Shown: positions 1-14,200 of the stretch, one piece after another
Layout of the letters: each line of letters begins with the position of its first letter
How positions within the stretch are numbered: the first letter of the stretch is position 1
Source of the DNA: Chondrilla cf. caribensis
Taxonomy: Eukaryota > Porifera > Demospongiae > Chondrillida > Chondrillidae
Length of the DNA stretch: 64,000 nucleotides
Direction: 5' to 3'
Assembly (NCBI GenBank): GCA_964020155.1
Contig: OZ026548.1
Span: 3,096,397-3,160,396 of the forward strand
Made by a program: the position numbers and the translations under genes
Notes under the pieces: model-generated
What the model was told of the DNA's origin: nothing
What the model saw: the letters and a program-made list of their open reading frames with translations, nothing else
Databases searched by the model: none

Positions 1-1262
<1,262 letters not shown>

Positions 1263-1427
1263 CCTACTCATATTACAAATTGATATACCCTCTTGTAGAC
1301 ATGATACATATGGCTTGTATCCCCAATCTGATTGGCTGCTTACTGCTATTTGCAATCTGATTGGCTGCTTTACAAAATTTGAATTTTAAAAGAAGTATTC
1401 GTATTAAATTCTGGATATCTTTCACCA

Positions 1428-2701
1428 TGAATTTTGAGCTAGATGACGATTTTGAACCGCCTAATAAAGTCCGGAAGCCACTTACTGCAACAAATCGATT
1501 CAATATCGCTGCCAAATCGGAGGAGGAGGATCTTGCAAAGGGATATAACCCCAAAAACAAAGGGAAGAAAACGAGATGGGCCGTGACTGTGTTTAGAGCG
1601 TGGGTTTCTGCTAGAAACACCCTCCAAGAAGAGAGATGACCAGATGACCTGCTTGAAGTGGCCTACCCAGACGATGCCCTTGCTTGGTGGCTCTCGCTAT
1701 TTACTATTGAAACTCGCCGGATCGATGGTACTGAATATCCACCAAGAACACTTCACAACATTCTGGCTGTTTTGCTCAGGTATATGAGAGAAATAAATCC
1801 GTTTGTTCCGAATTTCTTGGACGAGAAGTGTGCCCAATTCAGCCGCCTTCATCGCACAATGGATTCCATGCTCCACCGACTACGTTCCAAAGGAATTGGC
1901 ATTGCTGTAAAGCATGCAAGTATAATCTCCAAGGAGGAAGAGGCCAAGTGGAATTTTGTCCTTGGATAACCTCGAAGGACTGCCAAATACTGTTTTCTAC
2001 TACAACGGCATTCATTTCGTTCTTTGTGGGGGAGAAGAGCATCGCAACTTATGCATCAGTCAGCTATCAAGGTACAAAGACTACTGGGAGTATCAGGGAA
2101 ACACATCTAAAAATCGTCCGGGTGGCCTGAAGACAATGTCTATTGAGGGCAAAACAGTTTGCTCTCACGCTAATCCCAACGCCATTTTGATAAGCTGCCA
2201 GAAGAAGCCTTTTCCAAGGATGTCTTCTACGTAAGACCCCTGAAAAATTGAACTGGTGACAGTATTTGTATGAGCGTACATGTCGGGAAAAACACACTCT
2301 CTTCCATGGTCCCAAAGATGTTCAAAAGTGCTGGGTTGGAGAAAGAAAACAATCATAGTCTGAGAGCAACAGCTAGTACTGCTCTGTTCGATACGGGAGT
2401 TCCTGAGAAGGTGATACAAAATGCTACTGGGCACAGATCCTTGAAAGCCCTAAGAATATATGAGCGCGTGAGCACAGAGCAAGAAGAAAAGGTATCTCAC
2501 GTTTTGTCCACTCCGCAGAAATCTGGACAAGGACCGCATTCAGAAGTACTCCCTAGCTGCCTCTCAGTTGCGTCAATGAGCCAACAGAAAGCCACGTTTA
2601 CCAGTTTGTTTGGACCACTGACCAACTGTCAGATAAACATCCAGTACTTTAGCGGTCTTATGCAGCAAGCTACTTTATTTGACACTACGAAGGATGAATA
2701 G
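1428..2701 (+). pseudogene. Crypton-type tyrosine recombinase (DUF3504), broken
   Basis: Fragments in three plus-strand frames join into one recombinase like that of Crypton DNA transposons and Crypton-derived proteins (KIAA1958/DUF3504 family). In order they are an N-terminal acidic region (from 1428), a segment with LETRR-like text (TIETRRIDGTEYPPRTLH, about 1700-1760), a GGEEHR segment (about 2025-2045), and a C-terminal catalytic block at about 2355-2465 with HSLR, TGHRSL and a Tyr in IYER. HxxR, GH and the Tyr nucleophile are the family's catalytic signature. The frame breaks near 1635, near 1969 (a stop just before the GGEEHR part) and near 2234, so it cannot make a whole protein as read. 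No splice sites explain these breaks well. It is most likely a dead element copy; a domesticated spliced gene is the less likely alternative. Confidence 0.8.
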
Positions 2702-3990
2702 TTCCTAGAAGATATCGCTAAAGACATTGATAAAGACATCGATTTGTAGTCTCTTAACAGCTTTGTGTGACCTTTACATTGTAACCACAGCAATTTAATC
2801 TATTAAGTGTACTTGTGTCCGCTTGAATGAATGCGTGAACATTACATTGCTATGACAAAGAGGCGCTTAGGGTCTGTTATACCCCAGTGTATCGGATATA
2901 CACTGCAGTCGGTACCTTTGATGTATGACGTCATCAGGATACAACTGTCTACATATTTATCGCAGTATTATAGAGTACAGTTGTCTTAAAAAATCCTTAC
3001 AAGAGGAACACAGCCCACAGCCAATTGTACCCATAACTCACTTTGAAATAGCACATTGGCTTCTATGGCTAACACAGTGTAAGCTAACCACCTTTCCTGC
3101 AATCTGTGAAATTGCCTATCAAGAAGATGTACAATCTTGTCATAAACATACAGAGCACATACACATGTGCTGCACTAGGTGGAAAGGAGCACCATTTTAA
3201 ATCCAATATATCTTCTCTTTCTCAAGCTAAGGATCCACATTGTGTATGTAAATTCAAATTGACCCCCCACTTATAGATCTAGTAGTATACACTGTTGAAT
3301 TTAAAGTAAACATATATTTATGTACAAATATCCATGTATATGTATTTGACCTGAACTCTGAATTAAGAAGAAAAATGACAGCTATAAAGGTGGGGATAGA
3401 TATTACTGTAGATATGGAGATAAAAAAAGTAGTAACAAAAGAGATCTTAAACACACACCCCTTCCTATAGTGCCAATACATGCTTTACCTTGGGAGAGTG
3501 GACAAACCCCTCTACAAAAGACAAATTAGCTGGTTCCAATATACCCCTCATAAGAGGTTCCACTGTGGTGTGATCCATGTTTCAAGGTTATAATATTATA
3601 AAACATTAAATTACCCAAATTGAACAGATGTCGCTTATCATGCCTGCTACTAAAATAAGTGATGCAACCGGATGTGCAGATGGTGGTGGTTCCATGTTAT
3701 TTCGTGTTAGATATTCATTCATTACCGTGGAATCAAAAGAATAGAAAGTAGGGGTTAAATTTGGGTAATTGGTTGATTTCTTCAATTTTCTTGTCTACTC
3801 TAGGTACAATACTCAGCTGAACTTCAGTATAGAGTGACATACAAGTTAACTATGCCATCTCTAGGTCTGAAGAACAGGAAATAAAAATATAGCTACCCGT
3901 TGTGCTCCAGCATTCTGGTATATAGCTCAACATTAATCTTCATTTTCCACACCCCAGACCTAGAGTTGGTACAACGATCACATATATGTA
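2702..3990. other. Non-coding stretch after the Crypton remnant
   Basis: No supported gene. A possible minus-strand exon near 3890-3970 has an AG acceptor just upstream and a GT donor just downstream, and could belong to the unrecognised minus-strand gene above it. Its phase does not join cleanly to the preceding exon, so it is not called. Confidence 0.4.
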
Positions 3991-4010
3991 CGAACAACAA
4001 ACACAGAACA

Positions 4011-5777
4011 ATACCTTGCGTTTCATTAATTGGGTAAGTATTGATTCAACAAGAGACAAACATTCTCTGAGTTCTTCATCAAAAGCCTCTATACAAGTTA
4101 AAGAAATGCTTAATTTTAAGCAAGAAAGTTGAAAGAATGCATTTCAAAAGTATACTATTTGTGGTGCTACTTTGCTATGCACATATGTACAAAGTATATT
4201 TTGTTGGGAGTTGATTTACATTAAATGTGGTACTGAGTACAAGATGAACTAAAGCCAGACCTGTCAACAAAAATGTAATAGTAAACATGATTACAGTTAC
4301 AGTGTAGCAGTGTACAGATGCAAGGTACAGTCTTATTGCAGATGTACAGATGTAATTTCCTAGAAAATTTAACAAACAAACTTAATATAGATTAATCAAG
4401 TGTTGTAACCTTTTGATGGAGTGATTAATTAGAATTAATCACTCCATCAAACATTACAACAGAATTCACATAACACACAAGTATGCAAAAGAAAGATAAC
4501 AGTTATACCATTAATTTTGTCTAAATGACCACAGTGAGGAACACTAATCTAACCACTCCTTTTTAACTTAATTATAACTCACTGTTAATGCTTGTACAGT
4601 TTTCAACAAGAATCTTGTGTCTGCATGCATCTACAGCAAGTGACATAGGTTGATATTCTTCAAGAAAAGCTGTTAAATTCAGCACAGCCTGTTGCAAATT
4701 GTCTTCCTGGGAAGAGCCGATGGCAAAATACAAGACAAATTTGTCATCATCTTTATGATCTTCACCATATACGTATGTAGACCAAAGAACTGTACTACCC
4801 TTTTGTGAACACTTACAACAATACACATCCATTGCATAGCTGAAATTGACAATATCTATACACTATATCAAATAGCAAATCACCTGCAGCAAGAGATGAC
4901 TCTGTGTTGTCTTTGAATGGATATCACAAAGAGTCATATGTAGTCTAGTGGAAGATTTTCTACACATTTCCATCTCATTCCATAAGCCATACATAAGCCA
5001 CTATGGCAACAATAAAATGGTATAAAGACTACATAGTAGTGGTTGTCATACATGTCAGAATAAACATAATCCATTAGTTTAGCTTATCAAAACATTCTTC
5101 GTTTAATGTTACTTGACTATTATTTCTATCTTACTCTATCCCAAGGCAAGTCAATGTTTGATTACACATGCGAACAATTGTAGTCACTACTTTGCTCCAT
5201 CATTAATTGACCATAATATTAAAAGGTACTCTCTGTCAACAATTAGGGATGAACACATGAAATTCTTGCTTTAATAGAAATCATACCTATCGTAACCACT
5301 GATTCAGAGCTACAGATTAGCAGATAAGGTTATTTGTCCACCCAATGGAGTAATACCATATGTCATATGTGCATTGAATATTTTTGAAATTTGTGAACAC
5401 ATAATTCACAAATACTTTCTACTATGAATTAATTTCTGGCACATCAAACAAAAAACACGATTTTACAACATAATCTACCATGGTTCACAAGTTTAAACTA
5501 TAAAATACAAGCATGATTAAAATGACAGGAGACTAAGCATTACTAAACTCCCATCACAATAACTAGTGAGGGACATCAAACATGATGGTATATACATATG
5601 TACAAATTGTTTATAACCAACCTTGATCGATTTTGTAAACAAAGCATACTGATGGTCATGCTGAAGAAGGAAAAATCCTGTTACAACAATTGCAATTTGA
5701 GTAATGCATTTGACATATTTTACATCACGCATAATGGAGATTTCATAACACTCGTACAAGTTTTGAATCAATAGTTC
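4011..5777 (-). CDS. Unrecognised minus-strand gene, partial exon set
   Basis: Three stretches look like exons. The first is 5622-5777: an acceptor, 52 open codons rich in hydrophobic residues (IAIVVTGFFLL), then a donor. The second is 4583-4839: about 85 codons, Cys-rich at the start (YCCKC) then acidic, with a clean GTGAGT donor. The third is about 4011-4086 and joins in phase to the second, reading AFDEELRECLSLVESIL, which looks helical. The first and second exons are out of phase, so at least one exon is missing or misplaced. I do not recognise the family. The hydrophobic segment may be a buried strand or a membrane segment. Strand and partial exons are moderately supported; the product is unknown. 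Confidence 0.4.
4413..4450. repeat. Perfect 18-bp inverted repeat (hairpin)
   Basis: Two exactly complementary 18-base arms (4413-4430 and 4433-4450) are separated by two bases. It lies in an intron of the unrecognised minus-strand gene. It is probably the core of a small foldback element; similarity continues imperfectly outside the arms. Confidence 0.9.
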
Positions 5778-5859
5778 CTAATATTATGCAGTGTAAGTGT
5801 CAGTAATATATAATTGATACTATAGCTACAGTCAACAATCCTGTTGGTTAGTCTAAAAA

Positions 5860-6260
5860 TCCGCAAAATTGTGAAGAGATGGCCGATATTGAACTGGGAA
5901 GAATTATTAATTGGACTATAATTCAAGTGTAAAGGCTATACTTATACTATTTTCACTTCGACTCCTACAATGTAATGCTCAATGGTTTGTACTAGCATTT
6001 TCAATACATGTATATGTATAATGTATTCGCCTGAGCATATACAACAACAATAAAATTAAATAATAATATATTATACGTACATAGCAAAAGAGATAGCCGA
6101 TTTTGAAACGCCAGAATAAGAAATTGGGAAATTCAAAGTGAAGGCTTCACCAAGTATCATATCTTTACTTAGGGTTCTTTTGAACTCAAGAGACAACCAA
6201 GCAAATCATAGTTGGGAGGTGACAGTTCCACCAAGTTATTGAACTGAAAAATAATTTGCT
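5860..6260. repeat. Repeat shared with the AMD1-intron transposon
   Basis: Text around 6085-6240 (GCCGATTTTGAAACGCC, then a GGTTCTTTTGAACTC block) closely matches 17490-17640, inside the transposon in AMD1 intron 3. A shorter related stretch is near 5875-5950. This is dispersed repeat DNA. A minus-strand open segment here (about 6174-6246) lies within the repeat and so is doubtful as an exon. Confidence 0.6.
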
Positions 6261-6467
6261 GGATCTTTTGTCAGTTTGATACTCTGGCAAAGCTTTAATG
6301 ATATAAACAGTCCTATTGTGTCACACTTGCTATCACTCTATTATGACAGTAAATTGCAAGTAAAATCAATCACGTATTTCTACTAGAATGTTCGTTAAAT
6401 TGATGAAATGAACATTGAACCAACTGAAAGCGCTGCATATCTAATTATACTGACCTTTACTAGAAGG

Positions 6468-8910
6468 TAATGAAACTGATTATCCCTTGCCTTCATACAT
6501 TCAATATCCTGATCCTTCGAAGTCAACATCAGATTATCAGAACCAGAAACCTGAAAATGTTGAAGGGGCAAAGTAACCGTGAACAGATATCTTGTGCAAT
6601 TTGTACCCACATTTGTCACAATAATCCACTAATTAAGTTGGCCTATTAGTTAACAATGGATACTTTACACAGTACATATACGTAATGCTAATTATATGAA
6701 AATGGAGTTTATATGACTGGGCAGGGGTAAGGCGCCGGCTTTCGATTGTTGGGACAACCCGTCATCATTTCCAAACATTCCAGATGAGATCCACTAAGGT
6801 ATAATTAGGGGATATTAAGATATTTGGCTGGACATGGGTACATTTGTGTCAATCCTATATAATAGCTATCAAGGTGGTGCGGGTGCTTGATTGCCCAGCA
6901 GTTGGGCAAGTGACCCTGATTCCCAGGCATTCAGCTGGCTTGTCTGTGTGTGTAACAGTTTGGTCGATTGCTTTCTGCCATTTGATTGGATTTATAGATG
7001 CAATTGTAGCCACTTGAAACCTACGTATCCTTGACTTAATCTCGGCTACTCACTACCTGCCTGCATCTGCGTATTCCCTACTTCCCCTCCATCTTTAGGC
7101 TCATTTTCCACTGCCTCAATGCAGTGTGACACAGCCACGACTGGGGCATTACATAATGCATAAAAAGTCTCCTTTCTTGGGCCAGAATGCCCCGTTGTCA
7201 CTGTGTTATTACTTGGATCTCCCATAAGCATGCACCGGGGGTTGAGTGCTTGCAGACAGGGGGTGCTATTGAGTGCACTATGACTATATACTAACTATCA
7301 GCTATGTGGCAAGGCAAGCAGTCATGCTCAATATGCAGTCCTGTGCTCTCTCCCAGGGCTACCTCCTGCCAGTGAAGGTCACGGGTTCTGTATCCTTGAG
7401 CTCACTTGGCGGTGAGTTATATGGAGTTTTGTTGGTGTTTTTTTCCAGGAATGTTAACTGTATTATACTAAAGTTTTCCATAGTTCAAACTCATTACCTG
7501 GCAAGTAAGTATTCTTGAGATAACAGGGACTGAGGGTTTAGGCAGGAATGATAAGGACACAAGCATGTATACAAAGAAAATACACTATGCAAAGCAATAA
7601 TCACTTCAAGTAATCAGTTATTGGATTTGTGCACTTACATTCTGCAAGAATATTTGTTCATTTGCATTGTCTAAGGAAAATAACAATATACTTACATAGC
7701 CTTGCATTGACATCACAATGATAACATTCAAGGAGGACATATAAACGAAGTAAATGTACTAGGACATGAAACTTGGAAATTTAGGAACTACCAGTATGAC
7801 CATACATACTGTTTCCAAAGAACAGTCAAATAGTTATAATTATGTACTTACATTTTGAGTGCTAAATATTTCCATGTTGCTCTTTTGGGTGATTACTTGC
7901 TTATATATACATATAGCGAATTTGAGCAAACAAAATTTAGGTAAGACTGAAGTTCAAATTCAACTAATGAAAATAACTGATAAAACCAGCCTCAGATACT
8001 GCGGTACCTTGCAATAGGTGCATATTTAACATTGCATGAGAATGCAGAAATTGCTGTCTATGGCTAATTGAAAAACGTTTGTGTGTAAGTTCTTTTTTAA
8101 CATATTGTACTGGCAGTGTCAAGGAGCACCCATGCAATACAATAATAAAATAAATGCACTTTAAGCCTTTGATCTCACTAGCAACCATAACACAAAAGAA
8201 TAATTGGTAACAAAGTTCTCCATATACGTAAACAAGCTAATTTACACAGAATCCAACCTTTTTTAACACTCCCAAATGTTATGGCACTAATATCCAAATA
8301 ATGAGGTAAGGGTATTCTTGCCGAAGCCATATTAGGAGTAGAGGAAATGGCTCCAGATGGTATAAATTGAGTCTTCTTTGACATAATGTCTTGTATGAAT
8401 CCCTTCTGTAAGAAGAAAGCAAATTATTTTTGCATACATTTATTTTCAGTTTGCAGCATGTACTGTCAAGGAACATCTGTCTACTCAGAATCCCTTGGTT
8501 CCTTCCACAGGATGCCCTCAAATCATTCTATTATGCTACATTTGACTACTGTAACCTTGTTTGGTGTACTTGCACCACCTCTAACAAACATCAGACACAA
8601 TAGCTCTACATGTCTACTTTGAAAATATGAAAGCTAAAGGTTGATATGTGGAATCGAGAGAACATACCAATTAATGCCGCAATTGGTTTGGGCAATATTT
8701 GGCCAATTATCCATCCTGGCATAATACCCAATCTGACCTTTCACGATTTGAAATCATCCACATAACACTATCCGTGCAGCACGTATGGAACATGTAATTC
8801 AAGTTCAATAACTCGTGGTAGATGAGCGGAAAATGGCTGACAACACATGGCACAAGAGGAAAAAGTACGGAAAAAATTGCAAAGATCAATAGGAGAGAAG
8901 ATTGCCAAAA
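6468..8910 (-). CDS. Unrecognised minus-strand gene, possible exons
   Basis: Candidate exons with plausible splice borders are about 8258-8405 (49 codons), about 7060-7218 (joins the previous one in phase, PSNNTVTTGH onward, ending acidic) and about 6468-6551 (reading SGSDNLMLTSKDQDIECM). A hydrophobic stretch at about 8750-8910 (LLLIFAIFSVLFPLVPCVV) could be a membrane segment of the same or another gene. The 8258-8405 stretch is open in two frames, and the last join is out of phase, so the model is incomplete. No family recognised. It may be continuous with the exons at 4.0-5.8 kb. Confidence 0.3.
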
Positions 8911-9107
8911 ATAACGAATCTATGAGAACAAATGCCAGTGACCACATGTGAAAAATAGTGAAGAATGGTTATCTGTAATGGAGATTGGTGGTGGCAAAAC
9001 TGGTGAACCCTATACATGGAATTTGCAAACTGCTGTCTATCATGAACGATGTAATTCACCAATGGGGACACTTCTCGCCCTTGCCTCGCCAGGATAGCAT
9101 TTTTCAA

Positions 9108-9467
9108 ATGACACTATACCATTTGCTTTGTACGGTATTACACACTGTTCCCTGATTTAAATAAGAATGGGTTCCTCTCTCTATACACTGAATGGCGTTA
9201 TTCACCAATATAAATTTCTACTTGCAACTTCAATCCGCCCGGAATTTGTTCTATCACAGAGAGTTAGATAATAACTACGTTTTATTTGGCATAAGGGTCG
9301 TATTTGAGGGGAGATTTTTCGTGTGGCTTCACATACGTTTACTTTTCTTTCGCTTACCAAGCGGAGTAGGAAAACCTTGCAAGTATTACACTAAAATAAT
9401 ACGTCTCTGCGTCTCTTCTTCCCATAGGCGCTTCTTCTCGTATACTATCATATAGACGAGTACGGAC
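9108..9467. other. Short spacer without a supported gene
   Basis: An 87-codon plus-strand frame (9192-9455) is aromatic and basic with no recognisable domain. I regard it as chance. Nothing else is seen. Confidence 0.4.
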
Positions 9468-10109
9468 TGTTCCGTCCCAAGTTGACGCCGACACCTTTTA
9501 AGCGCCCGTAATAAACGCCTGTCCCAAGTTGGCACTATAGGCTTGAGCCAATTATTCACCCACTCCTGCCAAATATTCTAATCAATTATTCTGCTAAAGC
9601 ATCCCTATCATTCTTATACATATAACCTATTATTTGGGTTAAATAATTCTTAGATACAGCATAAACATGCAAGATAAAATAAGTAGGATTTATAAACCAT
9701 TCAAAACGTCATTAGAGTTATGGCCTTGGGAATGTTATTTTTCCCTTTGGAAGGTGGGTTACAGTGAATTTTCTTTTTCTCGATAATGCAAATTAGTTGC
9801 TGAGCTACATAAGTGAGCTTTCAGTGGTGGTTGCACCATCGTTTTTGACACTAGAAGGTCCAAAACAATTAGCCTCAAATTCAATAACATCACTGACAGC
9901 TTCCAGATCCAGGTCAATGGGTTGAGTGGCCTCCATTGAATACATTCTTCATTTTCTGATTTTAGAATCTTACCTATTATTTGTAAATTATTTGCAGTAA
10001 GAAGGCAGGCCTATTATTCTGGGAATTATGTGCACATAATTGGGTCAAGCCTAGTTGGCACCAGGTGTTCCGCCCCAAGTTGACTCCGGCACCTTTTAAG
10101 CGCCCAGCC
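9468..10109. repeat. Pair of 42-base direct repeats about 600 bp apart
   Basis: A GTTCCGTCCCAAGTTGAC-type block at 9468-9509 recurs with few changes at 10066-10109, including the shared tail CACCTTTTAAGCGCCC. The second copy abuts the retrotransposon remnant. They may be 5' element sequence, a duplication, or ends of a solo element. The roughly 550 bases between hold no gene I can support. Confidence 0.6.
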
Positions 10110-10925
10110 TGAGATTGAGTCATCCACGGCACTTTGGCGCGAAGGACATGGAGCACCAGCAAAGAGTGTCAGATGCACATGCAGAGGATAGCCATTAGCA
10201 TGGAATCTCTCTTAGAGAAAGCAACTGACAGCCTCTCCTGTGCTCATTTGCTGTCCACATCCACCCCAGAGTCAGAAGTGTGGCTCAATGTACTTCCTGT
10301 CCCATCCCTTGGGTTATACTTGGAGACGATCCGCTTTGCAGTAGGCCTGAGACTGGGTCTAGACCTCTGCAAACCCCATGAATGTTGCCACTGTGGAACA
10401 GAGGTAAATCGCAGGGGGTTGCATGGCATCAGCTGCCTACACAGTAGAGGATGCCACCACCGCCATGCAGAATTAAACAACACCATACATAGAGCCATGA
10501 CATTAGCCAACACCCCATCACAACTGGAACCTACTGGAATGACCAGAGACGGCGGCAAATGCCCAGATGGAGTGACCCTTATACCATGGAAAGGAGGGAA
10601 GCCCTTAGTGTGGGATGTTACTTGTAGACACCCCCAAGTACTTCGTACATAGACACTGCCATTGGACGGTCTGCACCAGTGGCAGAGAGAGCTGAAGGTG
10701 AAAAACGGGCGAAGTACAGCTCTCTGGGGTCACACTATTTGTTCCAACTAGTAGCTGTGGAGACTACAGGAGCCATGGGACCAGAGACCTTGGAATTTTG
10801 TTAAAGACCTTGGCCATCAAATCTTCCAAACCACTAGGGATCGAGCCCAGGTCTACAGACTACCTCATCCAGAGACTACCAGTTGCAATACAACATGGAA
10901 TGCCATCTCCTTGAATTTGCCGGCA
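10110..10925 (+). pseudogene. Non-LTR retrotransposon ORF2 C-terminus, decayed
   Basis: The frame at about 10134-10650 has the Cys/His cluster and the phrases RLGLDLCKPHECCHCG, GLHGISC, RHAELN, KCPDGVTLIPW and LVWDVTC. These typify the region after the reverse transcriptase in a common animal non-LTR element family, where the text runs CG, GLHGLSC, RPDGLTLIPW, LVWDVT. A stop and frameshift near 10650 precede SLGSHYLFQLVAVETTGAMG in another frame (about 10720-10790), which is the usual continuation. The protein is therefore broken and 5'-truncated, as expected for a dead copy. It lies just downstream of AMD1's 3' end. Confidence 0.75.
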
Positions 10926-11217
10926 GCATGGAACTTGACCACACCGTGTATATAGCCCTATACTCTATATCCTCTGTGTGTGATATTATTTATGTGTGTG
11001 TAACCATGTTATTGCTATTATTATTATTTTATTGTTGAAACTTATGAATTTTTTAATAATAATTCAAATATTAATTATTTGTTGTAACATTATGTATGCA
11101 TATAGCATGTAAAGATTCTATAATTCGACGATTGGGCTAATTATCATTTCAATATAAGATTGAGACTAAGTAGAAACCAGTCTGTCATTTATGTTTCATT
11201 ATTATAATATCAAGTTC

Positions 11218-14200
11218 CTATGGACACTTCATTTGGTAATGAACCACTTGAAGTGAGTAGCCTTGCAATTGACGCGTGTTCAGCTCAGCAATTTCATACA
11301 GCCTTGATATATTTGGGAGCTCCAGCATCTCTTTCTCCTATTAAAATTAATACAAAAGTAAGCACACATAAAATACAAACAGTATTAAATTTTAAAACCA
11401 TTATTGTATATCCATAAGTGCACTCATTGATTAACTGCATGCTACTGTGCATTATGTTTCATCAAAATCTATCCTCGTATGTTGTGAAGAGGTAGTCTCA
11501 TTCCGAGACCTGAACACACAAATCTTGTTGGAGAAAAATTGGAGGCAGATCTGGTCTGCATCTGGGGACAAGATTATTGGAGAGCTGATATGTAGCAGGA
11601 AAGAGTCTACTTACTCTACTTCTATGAATCATCAACAGGTAGATTTGAATCCTTGCATACCACTGAATACAGACGGAATAATGAACACAAAAGTGTATAG
11701 TACACTGTATACCGTGAGACAATATATGGTTGAGAAGGAAATCAAAATATAGGTCTAGTGAAAGACAAATGTAGTCAATTGTGACAGTTTTTATATGGAG
11801 ATTTCAGGGGTTTTAATGCAGGATGCTAAATTAACAAAGCCATAAACACAAGTACGTATATAGCACAATAATGCACATATTCAGCAGTACATAATTGCAA
11901 TAATCACCAATTTTGAAAAAAATGACAAATGACCCAACAAACATCCATGCTTGGAACACTATGTCATCTAATATTCAAACAACCAAGACATCTGTGGATA
12001 TACGTACACATACTTCTGTAGTGAAGAAAGTGATAACAAAGGACCGCGGCTGGAAAACATTCACGAGGTGCCAAACAATGGTATGGTATGGAATCTATAA
12101 AATATGATAAAGTAACAAGTGATAATTAGTACATATGACATAAGGATTACACTGCTGCACAGACAACATACAAATGTACAGTATGGCACAGTATTGGGGG
12201 TAAGTACGAGACAGTGAAGACTGTGTGTGCCCCAAAGCATCAATACAAAACAAATACAAACTTTTCAAAGAATGAACTGAATCCGTTATGATTATTTAAA
12301 CCATAAAGGATTAAGTTTATAATAGTAATGTAATAATATTTAGGTACGGTGAAAAGGTCTTATAAAACATACCAAAGACGAATTTGTCTCAAAACTGGCA
12401 TATGAGCATTCTTCTTGTGGAGTAACATGAACATTGCAATATTCATCTTCCTACATACATGTGATAAAACATAATATTATTTATAATGGTTCAATTAATC
12501 CACAAAAATATACAGAAACCATTTTGTTGAAGATTGCATTTGTGATACACGACTACATCAGTAAGGACTACTGCAAAGCATTTACACCTAATCCAAGTCC
12601 TGCATCACTGAGAAGCTAAGTCCAAAAGAGAAACATATCTTAACCTTGATAAAATGATCCACATGAAGGGGGAAACCAAAACAGTCCATAAAATTCTAAA
12701 ATAAAATTTATCACAATATCATACCCAAATTGTGGGACAATGTATAAATTAAGCTCCATTGTTGCTAGACCATCACAAGCATTGGTGGAGTGGTCTAGCA
12801 GCCCGACTAAACATTCCCTGACCACAAATCATCAACCCATCTATGTGTTCAAAATGAAATTTAGGTACATTATTGAACACAGATTCAGTATATATGTATT
12901 AAACATGCATATGAGTGATACCATCAGTTCATACTTTGAAATATTTATGATAGATACACATACTTCTAAAACAGCATTCAGTGAATATCCACATGGCTCA
13001 AAAGCCTTGGCATCTAATGCAGCTTTAGGAAAAATGGAATGGAAGCCACCACATTCAGTCATTTGTCGATCAGATGGATAATTCTTGTGAAGAAAAAGTC
13101 CTCTTGCTTCACTGGATATGTTGTTCATCAACATCTATTATTAATATAGACCAGCAAAAAGTAAATGAATTCCAAAATCGATCTGTTTAAAAGTGAAATA
13201 CATGTAATATGGAGATTCTTCAAGTACACTTTATCAATAATGATTATCACCGTATTATTATGTATATACACACCTCAAACGTTTTATCTGGCTTTCCTTG
13301 AAATGGTATTCCACGAAGAACAAACAGATGCCTGAAAAATTAACACAACACATAACAATATCCTTGCAATATGTACAAAACAATATGTGCGAAGTTTATA
13401 AATATTACACACAATATTATATTTTTGCAATAATTGCAATGTAACAAACTATCTCGCTAAGACTGTGTATATACATAGATACCAGCTGTCTTTATACTCA
13501 AAAACTGTTCAAATTTGAAGATTTTCACATATGCATCTTGAGTAATTGCTACCCAAATGCATAGTAGGATGAAAGTCCTGCTTACAAGTAAACAATACAA
13601 GGGTACATACTAGTAGGCAGGGTACATTTATCAAAATTATTCTCCTAACACATCATTGTAAAATTGGGAATAGAAACACAAGTACTTCCTATTGCAAATA
13701 GAGATGGAGATGTTTTCATAACACATTTCACTAGGGGACAAAATATACAGAATGTCAGCATCATACCATTGATTATTCCTAGGCCCCAAGGAGTATGAAC
13801 GTCCACCTGCATTAGAAAATACAGAAGGATACTGAGTGTAATATACCCATACACATACTCACTACTCCTTGTAGACAGCAAGATTACAGTCAGATTAAGA
13901 TGTATATCCAACAATCACGATGTTTAGTACACCATAAGGCCGTCAATGTGTACCTTAAAACCAAACATGCAAATCAGTAGTGAAACCTCAGCAATTGAGT
14001 TATTGATGCTTTCTATTGACCATCCAGGTTACTTACTGCGTACGTTATCATTGTAACATACAATGTGGCATTCAATTACAAAGAAAATTAAGCCTTTAAT
14101 TAGCAGAGCAATTTGCTGGCAGTTCCAAACACGCCATTAAGTATGCATGTAGCTGACACATTCCAGTAATCTATTTTAGAATAATTACATCATAGACGCT

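Noticed and set aside
6174..6246. Minus-strand exon ending in a stop
   Set aside because: It lies within repeat sequence shared with the AMD1-intron transposon, so the open frame is not good evidence for an exon.
9468..10109. LTR retrotransposon flanked by the 42-base direct repeats
   Set aside because: The repeats are too short for LTRs, and nothing between them resembles gag or pol. The adjacent coding remnant is non-LTR.
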